From JASJBU01 sp965372385 (GTDB lineage: Bacteria > Pseudomonadota > Gammaproteobacteria > Chromatiales > Chromatiaceae): a stretch of 11,820 nt of DNA. The position numbers were made by a program, and so were the translations under genes. The DNA lies in contig CBDVCD010000086.1 of the NCBI GenBank assembly GCA_965372385.1, positions 1 through 11,820 on the forward strand. The letters are read 5' to 3'. The notes beneath the pieces were generated by a model. It was given only the letters and a program-made list of their open reading frames with translations, did not search any database and was not told the DNA's origin. Shown one piece after another: positions 6,792 through 11,820 of this stretch (positions are counted from its first letter, which is position 1; every line of letters begins with the position of its first letter).

Positions 6792-6915
6792 GTAGGGCGG
6801 AAACCCTTTTCCGCCATCCTGCCGCTGGATCGAAGTGCGGATGTCGGCAGGTGATTGCTCCTGCATAACCTGCACTTCCGCCATCCATGGCGGTCGGCAA
6901 GGGTTGCCGAACTAC
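6792..6915. repeat. REPIN-like inverted repeat downstream of the cytochrome operon
   Basis: The left arm starts GTAGGGCGGAAACCC (6792-6806). The right arm, read as its complement from 6915, starts GTAGTTCGGCAACCC. The two align well beyond these 15 bases, so the unit is two inverted REP-like sequences around a spacer. Each arm folds on itself: GGCGGAAA (6796-6803) with TTTCCGCC (6808-6815), and CGGCAA (6895-6900) with TTGCCG (6904-6909). CCGCCA/TGGCGG at about 6879-6893 adds another stem. It lies 55 bases after the cytochrome b stop and may attenuate or terminate that transcript, although no T-tract follows the hairpins directly. Confidence 0.65.
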
Positions 6916-7141
6916 TGCGTTGGTTTTTTTCGCTTACTCATTTCGAGCTGAAGGATGGGGCTAATCGCCTTTTTTTTACGCGACCCGAATAGCAGCGGAA
7001 GCATCCTTTCCTAAAAAAGCAATCTGCTTGCCACAAGCCGCTCCTGGAGCTTCAATTTATGGAGGTTTTTAAAAGTCTGATGTGGTATGGCTGCTGACAG
7101 GTGATAATGTATCAACTGCTCAGCTATGAGGTTGATTCAGT
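6916..7141. other. Gene-free leader region upstream of korA
   Basis: About 225 bases with no gene and two T-runs, near 6922-6930 and 6971-6978. TTGCCA at 7028-7033 followed 17 bases later by TTCAAT is a weak sigma-70-like pair that I do not call as a promoter. GAGG at 7128-7131 is the only Shine-Dalgarno candidate for korA, 10 bases before its TTG start. Confidence 0.4.
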
Positions 7142-8893
7142 TTGAACCCAAAGAGACAGGATAAATCACTGCGTACTCTTTCCGCTGCCGATTTTTCAAT
7201 CGCTGTGTCCGGCTCAGGGGGAAGTGGCGCGATAACCGCCGGCCTCATTCTGCTGGAGGGCAGCGCCAAGGCGGGTCTTTATGGTTTGATGAGCCGCTCC
7301 GTTGGTCCACAGATTCGGGGTGGGGAGTCAGTCGCCATGCTGCGTCTCTCCACGGCTCCAGTCGACTGCCTGGGTGATTGCTTCGATCTGCTGGTGGGGC
7401 TTGATTGGCGTAATGCGCAACGGTTTGCCGATGAAATTCCACTGGATGCCCAGAGTCTGATCGTGACGGATGAAACTGCCGGTGAAATCCCCGACTCGCT
7501 GATGGCCTCAAATGCCAAGATCTTGCGTCTGCCTTTCCAGCAACTTCTCTCTGGCATTGAAGGGGGGCGCAGCAATATGCTGGTGCTGGGGGCGATCGGG
7601 TATATTGCCGGATTGCCGCTAGAGTGCCTGATAGGCGCCACCCGCATGGTTCTGGCCAAAAAGGATGATCGAGTAGCCAATGCAGCGGTTGCCTGTATCG
7701 AAAAAGGCTATGGCTCGATCAGGCAAGGAAAAAGGCTGTTCGATCTATCTGCTCAGCGGAAGAAAAAGGAGCTCTGGAACATCAGTGGGAATGAAGCCAG
7801 TGGCTTGGGTGCCCTGCGGGGCGGCGTACGATTCGTGGCGGCCTATCCCATCACCCCGGCGAGCGATATGCTGGAATGGCTCTCACCCCGGTTGGAACAG
7901 CTGGGTGGTTCATTGCTCCAGGCGGAAGATGAACTGGCGTCCATCAACATGGCGATCGGCGCCTCATTCGGTGGTGTGGCGGCGATGACCGCGACTTCGG
8001 GGCCTGGGCTGAGTCTGATGACGGAAGGCCTGGGGTTGGCCGTGGCCAGTGAGACACCGCTAACAGTGGTGAATGTTACCCGGGGCGGTCCCTCCACGGG
8101 TATCCCCACCAAATCAGAACAGTCCGATCTCAATCTGGCGCTGTATGGCATGCATGGTGATGCGCCTCATCTGGTGTTGGCGCCGATCTCAATCGCGGAT
8201 TGCGCCAAAACCACCGAATGGGCGGTGGGGCTTGCGGAAAGGTTGCAGACGGTTGCGATTGTGCTGATGGACCAGTCTCTGGGACAGGCTAGGGTGATCA
8301 CTGACCCGCCTGAGCCAGCGAATCTCAATCTGCAACGTACCATAGACAAGTCCCCCTCTGAACCCTATTTACGCTATGAATTGACGTCTGACGGTGTGTC
8401 ACCAATGGTGATTCTTGGTATGGAGGCTTGCATGTACACCGCTGAGGGATTGGAGCACAACGAAAAGGGCACACCTTCGAGTATGACGTTTGACCATCTG
8501 GCTCAGCTGGACAAACGGCAGCATAAACTTGCGGCGTTCGACTATGGCCGGCAGTGGATGGAGAGTGAAGGCGAGGGAGAGATCTGCCTGCTGACCTGGG
8601 GCTCTACGGCGGCAGCTGTTTTCGAGGCTGCCAGACGCTTAAGGGTATTGGGTCTGGCGGTCAAGGTGGTGGCGGTTCGACTGCTGGCGCCGCTTCAGCG
8701 TGACGCATTGAAACAGTCAATCGACTCCGCCAAGCGGATTCTGGTCGTGGAGCAGAATCAGCAGGCACAATTTTTTCACTATCTGCATGCCCAACAGGTC
8801 CTGCCGGCAGCTGCCGAGTCATTTGCTCGGCCAGGACCCACGCTGTTTCGTCCGGGTGAGATCGTTACAAAAATTCAGCAGACTATGACATGA
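7142..8893 (+). CDS. korA: 2-oxoacid:ferredoxin oxidoreductase, fused gamma-alpha subunit
   Basis: 583 residues, probably starting at TTG 7142; the same frame is closed by a TGA three codons upstream and there is no nearby ATG. Residues about 17-195 are the gamma (catalytic CoA-side) domain: VSGSGGSGAITAGLIL (22-37) and GPQIRGGES (55-63) match its signature. Residues about 213-583 are the alpha (pyrimidine-binding) domain: AAYPITPASDMLEW (233-246), TATSGPGLSLM (283-293) and RGGPSTGIPTKSEQSDL (314-330). The fused gamma-alpha plus separate beta layout is that of KorAB-type 2-oxoglutarate:ferredoxin oxidoreductase, which interconverts 2-oxoglutarate and CoA with succinyl-CoA and CO2. Pyruvate or another 2-oxoacid cannot be ruled out by eye. 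Its partner korB follows, but 166 bases away because a repeat element lies between them. Confidence 0.88.
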   Translation: MNPKRQDKSLRTLSAADFSIAVSGSGGSGAITAGLILLEGSAKAGLYGLMSRSVGPQIRGGESVAMLRLSTAPVDCLGDCFDLLVGLDWRNAQRFADEIPLDAQSLIVTDETAGEIPDSLMASNAKILRLPFQQLLSGIEGGRSNMLVLGAIGYIAGLPLECLIGATRMVLAKKDDRVANAAVACIEKGYGSIRQGKRLFDLSAQRKKKELWNISGNEASGLGALRGGVRFVAAYPITPASDMLEWLSPRLEQLGGSLLQAEDELASINMAIGASFGGVAAMTATSGPGLSLMTEGLGLAVASETPLTVVNVTRGGPSTGIPTKSEQSDLNLALYGMHGDAPHLVLAPISIADCAKTTEWAVGLAERLQTVAIVLMDQSLGQARVITDPPEPANLNLQRTIDKSPSEPYLRYELTSDGVSPMVILGMEACMYTAEGLEHNEKGTPSSMTFDHLAQLDKRQHKLAAFDYGRQWMESEGEGEICLLTWGSTAAAVFEAARRLRVLGLAVKVVAVRLLAPLQRDALKQSIDSAKRILVVEQNQQAQFFHYLHAQQVLPAAAESFARPGPTLFRPGEIVTKIQQTMT

Positions 8894-8909
8894 GCGACCC
8901 CCAAACCTT

Positions 8910-9070
8910 ATACCCATCATGGCTAGGTTTTCCCGAGAAAGGTTGCGTCATCCTTGTTCCGTGGCAAGGCGCGATGACGCGTAATAGCCAGTCTATTGCA
9001 AGGAATCGCAACGTAGCCACGGGGCGAGGAGGATGTGAGATTTCCGGGGAAACCTATTCGTGATGGGTAT
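8910..9070 (+). repeat. 161-bp inverted-repeat element, copy B, between korA and korB
   Basis: Second copy of the element at 624-784, same length and orientation, with no indel between the copies. Its ends are inverted repeats: ATACCCATC (8910-8918) matches GATGGGTAT (9062-9070) perfectly, and TAGGTTTTCCC inside the left end matches GGGGAAACCTA inside the right. The element begins 16 bases after the korA stop and ends inside the korB start region: GGGGA at 9046-9050, GTG at 9060 and ATG at 9063 are all element sequence, and the ATG at 9069 spans its edge. Any korA-korB transcript must carry the element, including its internal hairpin. Confidence 0.82.
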
Positions 9071-9875
9071 GCTTCCCAAGGATTACAAATCCGCTATCAA
9101 GCCGATCTGGTGCCCCGGTTGTGGTCACTATGCGGTACTCAGCGCCATCACCAAGGCCCTGGCCCATCTGGAGCTGAAGCGGGAGGAGGTGGCGCTGCTA
9201 TCCGGTATCGGTTGCTCCTCACGCCTGCCTGGCTATCTCGATACCTACGGCTTTCATGGAATACACGGCCGTGCACTACCTTTGGCCGGTGGGTTGAAAG
9301 CGGCGCGGCCAGACCTGACGGTGTTGGCGGTGGGGGGGGATGGGGACGGCTTCTCCATTGGGGGAAACCACTTTCTGCATGCCTGTCGCAGAAATATGGA
9401 TCTGACCTATGTCGTCATGGATAACCGGGTCTATGGGATGACCAAGGGGCAGGCCTCACCCACCACGGAACCCGAGTGGAACCACAGCCGTCTGACGCCC
9501 CATGGAACCGGTGTCCCCCGGTTTCGACCCGCGGCGATTGCCCTGGCATCCGGGGCGGGTTTTATCGCCCGAGGCTATGCAGGCAAGCCCGCCGATCTTA
9601 CCCGCTTGCTGGTGGAGGCGATCGAGCACCCTGGCTTTGCCTTTGTGCATGTGCTGAGCCCCTGCACAACCTTTCGTCCAGAGCATCGGGCCTGGAAGAC
9701 TCAGGTTCATGTCTGTGATCGGGAGGTGAGTGATCCGATCGAGGCGTCACGCTGTATCCAGGAAGACGATGGATTCACCCTGGGTGTGCTTTATCGAAGC
9801 CCCCACGGGGCCTGGCAATCACAACAGCAATGGGTAAGCTCACTGGCGCAGATTGAGCAGGAGTTTCAAAGATGA
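9060..9875 (+). CDS. korB: 2-oxoacid:ferredoxin oxidoreductase, beta subunit
   Basis: 271 residues from GTG 9060, which has GGGGA 9 bases upstream; ATG 9063 and ATG 9069 are in-frame alternatives. The last would begin MLPKDYKSAIKPIWCPGCG, close to typical KorB openings. Thiamine diphosphate binding is shown by GGDGDGFSIGGNHFLHACRR (92-111) and DNRVYGMTKGQ (121-131), the GDG...N metal motif. Four cysteines match the [4Fe-4S] ligands of KorB: C18 and C21 (CPGC), C52 (GIGCSS) and C202 (SPCTTF). The sequence looks more like KorB than like pyruvate or indolepyruvate beta subunits. The Shine-Dalgarno and start lie within a repeat element, so translation initiation may be an acquired feature. The stop overlaps the start of the next gene (ATGA), implying translational coupling. 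Confidence 0.9.
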   Translation: MMGMLPKDYKSAIKPIWCPGCGHYAVLSAITKALAHLELKREEVALLSGIGCSSRLPGYLDTYGFHGIHGRALPLAGGLKAARPDLTVLAVGGDGDGFSIGGNHFLHACRRNMDLTYVVMDNRVYGMTKGQASPTTEPEWNHSRLTPHGTGVPRFRPAAIALASGAGFIARGYAGKPADLTRLLVEAIEHPGFAFVHVLSPCTTFRPEHRAWKTQVHVCDREVSDPIEASRCIQEDDGFTLGVLYRSPHGAWQSQQQWVSSLAQIEQEFQR

Positions 9876-10396
9876 GCGAAAAGCCATCGATTGGTTTTGA
9901 TTCGATTGCCGAATTTCTTGCCCACGCCCATGCCCTCGAGCAGGAACTGGCGCAACGCTATGGTGAGATGGCGGACAGTCTGGAGGTACACAACAATCCC
10001 GAGGTGGCCAGTCTGTTCCGCCAGCTAGCGAAATACAGTGAGACCCATGCCGGGAAACTGATCCTGCAGGCTGAAGCGTTTGACATGCCCAAGGTGCCAC
10101 CTTGGGAGTATCAATGGCTCTGTATCGATGGACCGGAGGACTGCATGGAGGCCACGAACTATCTGATGACGACTCAGCAGGCGTTGCAACTGGCGATGCG
10201 TATGGAAGAAGGGAGCCGTTCATTCTACCACCTGGCAATCCAGGGTTCGCCATTTCAACCGATAAAAAAGCTTGCGCAAAAAATGCTGATCCTGAAACAA
10301 CAACACCTGGTGCTGCTAAACGGTTGGCTTGGATCCGAAGCTGAGAGTCATGAGTTACCGCCCGAGGATCTGGACCCGCCTAACATGCCGGAATAG
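9872..10396 (+). CDS. Ferritin-like (rubrerythrin-type) four-helix protein, degenerate iron site
   Basis: 174 residues, starting within the last codon of korB (ATGA overlap). The predicted pattern is four long helices: about 9-38, 42-68, 89-120 and 130-150, joined by a Pro/Trp-rich loop (MPKVPPWEYQW). Acidic residues sit where ferritin-like diiron proteins place them in helix 1 (E23, E25) and helix 3 (MEEGSRSFYH, E112/E113). Of the two ExxH motifs expected in helices 2 and 4, only the histidines remain: YSETH has S at the H-3 position (H59) and LKQQH has K there (H145). No rubredoxin-like CxxC tail is present. Coupling to korB suggests a role with the oxygen-sensitive KorAB enzyme, perhaps structural, protective or in electron transfer; this is inference. 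Metal binding is uncertain, as E57 could shift into the missing place. Confidence 0.72.
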   Translation: MSEKPSIGFDSIAEFLAHAHALEQELAQRYGEMADSLEVHNNPEVASLFRQLAKYSETHAGKLILQAEAFDMPKVPPWEYQWLCIDGPEDCMEATNYLMTTQQALQLAMRMEEGSRSFYHLAIQGSPFQPIKKLAQKMLILKQQHLVLLNGWLGSEAESHELPPEDLDPPNMPE

Positions 10397-10417
10397 ACAG
10401 GGTTGTAAGCCAGGTTC

Positions 10418-10810
10418 TCAAGATAAAACATACAAGCCCAGCAGACCCACCAAAAGACCAAACGCGATATTCACCAACTTGAGCCAGATGAAGGCCCATC
10501 CCGATACCGCCTGCAGGGGGAACATGGAGAACATGACAAAGGCCTCGTCTCCACTGGTGGCGATCATAGCCGCCACCAGGGCGCCGAAGCTCATGGCTCG
10601 ATGTGAATAGAGGGAGACGACGGTGAAGGCCCCAAGACAACCTGGCACCACACCCAGAAACGCTCCCAACACATATTGACCAAAGCGACTTTTCCTCAAC
10701 GTGAGTTGCCATGCCCCGTGGGTTTGCACATTGATGTATTCGATCAGCAGCATCATGATCAACACGAAACTGGTGATCATCAAGGCATGTTTCAGGACAT
10801 CGAGCATCAT
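10418..10810 (-). CDS. Putative metal/arsenic permease fragment (ArsP_2, 10-TM exporter family), C-terminally truncated
   Basis: 130 residues, starting ATG-ATG at 10810. About four hydrophobic helices are visible: near 9-26, 45-68, 73-98 and 104-129. LIEYINVQTHGAW, GVVPGCLGAFTVVSLYSHR (53-71) and FGALVAAMIATSGDEAFVMF (75-94) match, from memory, the N-terminal half of the putative 10-TM heavy-metal/manganese exporter family, whose members are usually about 300 residues or more. The second half is absent: the frame stops after LGLYVLS, and only 21 bases separate it from the convergent ferritin-like gene. It is therefore probably a truncated remnant, although a functional half-size permease that pairs with itself cannot be excluded. 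The ribosome binding site is weak (AGAAAG). A 31-bp hairpin repeat lies about 30 bases upstream. Confidence 0.62.
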   Translation of the reverse strand: MMLDVLKHALMITSFVLIMMLLIEYINVQTHGAWQLTLRKSRFGQYVLGAFLGVVPGCLGAFTVVSLYSHRAMSFGALVAAMIATSGDEAFVMFSMFPLQAVSGWAFIWLKLVNIAFGLLVGLLGLYVLS

Positions 10811-10837
10811 GGTCTTTCTGGATAGCCAACTTTACTG

Positions 10838-10868
10838 AACATCCATCAATACAACCTTGACGGAGCAC
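10838..10868. repeat. 31-bp hairpin repeat, copy 2
   Basis: Shares the exact core CCATCAATACAACCTTG with copy 1 at 897-913, and has the same overall length. Here the right arm GGAGCAC (10862-10868) is intact while the left arm is AACATCC. It lies in the upstream region of the minus-strand permease fragment. Confidence 0.5.
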
Positions 10869-10904
10869 TAGTCATCGGCGAAATGATCTTGGATGAGAGA
10901 ACAA

Positions 10905-11384
10905 CTAATTGGTGTGAGTAAAAGTCATTGATCGCAATTGACCTAGATGGAAGGCGTGGTGCCCGGTTAGCATCCATAATAATCCGATTCCAGTATAGGG
11001 TTGACTAATAAACGTCAATTTTTTATCCAGATCACTTTGTTTAAAATTGATTATTTTACTTAAATTTTCTTCGTGGACTGCCTGATAACAGGCTACAAGA
11101 TCTTTCTTTTTCTGTATTTTCTCACATAAGGTTTCATTCCCTTCAAGGGATAGAACAGCACCGTTTTCCTGTGATCCGATGGCGTCAATTATATGCTGTT
11201 CCAACAAGACGATATGTTTAATGATTTCCCCCACGCTGACATTATTTGCTAGTCTGCGAAATAAGATGGTATCCCATGGATGAGATATGGTTTGCCAATC
11301 TTTTTCTTCCAATGAAGCAAGAAAATCTAAGGTATGCCTCACCTCTTGATCAAATAACGAATAAATCAATTTCAGCTCATTCAA
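10905..11384 (-). CDS. DinB-like superfamily protein
   Basis: The chosen start is TTG at 11384, because GGAGA (complement of 11391-11395) sits 6 bases upstream; this gives 159 residues. A longer reading from ATG 11453 would add 23 residues (MRIRVILIRIFNWISN onwards) and would start inside a palindrome, so it is less likely. The fold signature is a four-helix bundle with metal-ligand histidines: VGEIIKHIVLLEQHI in the middle (H57 and H64 in short numbering) and GHHAFHLGQLR near the C-terminus, the usual H-x3-H-x-GQL ending of DinB/YfiT-like proteins. Members are often thiol-dependent S-transferases or stress proteins; the reaction here is unknown. The gene is clearly richer in A+T than the kor and cytochrome genes, which suggests separate acquisition. 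Its start region follows a Fur-box-like palindrome. Confidence 0.75.
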   Translation of the reverse strand: MNELKLIYSLFDQEVRHTLDFLASLEEKDWQTISHPWDTILFRRLANNVSVGEIIKHIVLLEQHIIDAIGSQENGAVLSLEGNETLCEKIQKKKDLVACYQAVHEENLSKIINFKQSDLDKKLTFISQPYTGIGLLWMLTGHHAFHLGQLRSMTFTHTN

Positions 11385-11429
11385 GGTACGTCTCCGGCTT
11401 AAGGTGTTGGATATCCAGTTGAATATTCT

Positions 11430-11454
11430 AATGAGAATAACTCTTATTCGCATT
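11430..11454 (-). promoter_or_regulatory. Fur-box-like palindrome upstream of the DinB-like gene
   Basis: AATGAGAATAA (11430-11440) and TTATTCGCATT (11444-11454) are inverted repeats with a CTC spacer and one mismatch in 11 base pairs. The outer halves, AATGAGAAT and ATTCGCATT, look like Fur-box halves but are separated by 7 bases instead of 1. The site lies 46-70 bases before the TTG start chosen for the DinB-like gene, where an operator would be expected. A TAGAAT (complement of 11425-11430) adjoining it could be a -10 element. Regulation by Fur or a related factor is inference. Confidence 0.4.
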
Positions 11455-11635
11455 GATAAATGTCATCGAGTCCAGAAATTTATGGGACAGAGGATGCCTC
11501 TAATAGGGAATACCTTGACATCGCCTAGGGTGTAGAGGAGGTTGAGATTATCTGGTAGGTTGATGGCATGTAAAAGATTTGACTGGTCAGGTTCCTATCC
11601 CTGGGATCGTTCTATTTTGATTATGGAGTAAAGGC

Positions 11636-11800
11636 ATGACACTAACCGAGAAATTCAAGTTGGATGGTCTCTATCTCTTTATAGGCGCGGTTTTGTTACG
11701 GATCGTGCGCGCCAAGATTGAAGAGCGTAAGTTCCTGAGAACCCTGCCGGAATACGAAGATTACACTATTAACCCAAACAACGGTTGGATCTGCACATAA
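11636..11800 (+). CDS. Small 54-residue ORF resembling the C-terminus of an isoprenylcysteine methyltransferase-type protein
   Basis: ATG 11636 is preceded by GGAG with 7 bases of spacing; the stop is TAA at 11798-11800. The product starts MTLTEKFKLDGLYLFIGAVLL and continues RIVRAKIEERKFLRTLPEYEDYT, ending NPNNGWICT. The stretch IEERKFLRTLPEYEDY resembles the conserved tail of ICMT/phospholipid methyltransferase-type membrane proteins, where an ExxL...YxxY element follows the last helix. The membrane core of such a protein is missing, so this is most likely a remnant carried behind a good ribosome binding site, or a small membrane protein of its own. The assignment rests on one short motif and is tentative. 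Confidence 0.45.
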   Translation: MTLTEKFKLDGLYLFIGAVLLRIVRAKIEERKFLRTLPEYEDYTINPNNGWICT

Positions 11801-11820
11801 TCGTATCACTATACCGCCAG

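Noticed and set aside
6796..6815. Rho-independent terminator after the cytochrome operon
   Set aside because: The GGCGGAAA/TTTCCGCC hairpin is perfect but is followed by no T-tract, and it is one arm of a REPIN-like repeat.
7142..9875. Naming the KorAB pair as pyruvate or indolepyruvate:ferredoxin oxidoreductase
   Set aside because: The fused gamma-alpha plus short beta layout without a ferredoxin delta domain, and the beta-subunit motifs, fit KorAB better; substrate still needs testing.
10380..10868. 162-codon minus-strand ORF overlapping the permease fragment
   Set aside because: The alternative frame of the same region encodes the hydrophobic permease with conserved motifs, so this one is a frame shadow.
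11542..11631. 29-codon ORF from TTG 11542 behind GAGGAGG, as a leader peptide
   Set aside because: The spacing to the TTG is too short, the product shows no known pattern, and nothing downstream suggests attenuation.

Overview
The window looks like chromosomal DNA from a gammaproteobacterium with respiratory, probably sulfur-cycle or otherwise anaerobic/microaerobic, metabolism. This is an inference from gene content (multiheme cytochromes, a 2-oxoacid:ferredoxin oxidoreductase) and from the dense, palindromic interspersed repeats. No rRNA, tRNA or marker gene fixes the taxon. No transposase, integrase, phage gene or CRISPR array is visible.

Layout, left to right. (1) 88-604, a small heat-shock protein (Hsp20) with an apparent one-base frameshift in a G6 run. 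(2) 605-1031, a gene-free stretch with the first copy of a 161-bp inverted-repeat element and a 31-bp hairpin repeat. (3) 1032-3038, a single large gene fusing an E1-like (ThiF/MoeB) adenylyltransferase domain to a nitroreductase-like flavin domain. (4) 3039-3946, a gene-free stretch with three back-to-back two-layer palindromic elements (REPIN/MITE-like). (5) 3947-6736, a three-gene electron-transfer operon: periplasmic octaheme cytochrome c, membrane-anchored triheme cytochrome c, and a five-helix cytochrome b. (6) 6737-7141, a REPIN-like element and unassigned sequence. (7) 7142-10396, korA (gamma-alpha fusion), korB and a ferritin-like gene. A second copy of the 161-bp element sits between korA and korB and appears to supply the korB start region. 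(8) 10418-10810, minus strand, a C-terminally truncated membrane permease of the ArsP_2/10-TM metal exporter type. (9) 10905-11384, minus strand, an AT-rich DinB-like gene with a Fur-box-like palindrome upstream. (10) 11636-11800, a 54-codon ORF resembling the tail of an isoprenylcysteine methyltransferase-type protein.

How the genes fit together. The cytochrome operon would move electrons between the quinone pool (cytochrome b), a membrane-tethered triheme relay and a soluble octaheme protein; its final donor or acceptor is not evident. The kor operon would interconvert a 2-oxoacid and an acyl-CoA using ferredoxin. Its third gene is translationally coupled to korB and encodes a ferritin-like four-helix protein in which both ExxH iron-ligand motifs have lost the glutamate.

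The most notable signals are the repeat element that splits korA from korB, the orphan E1-nitroreductase fusion, the stacked two-layer palindromes, and the degenerate ferritin-like partner of KorAB. All family assignments were made by eye, without database searches.
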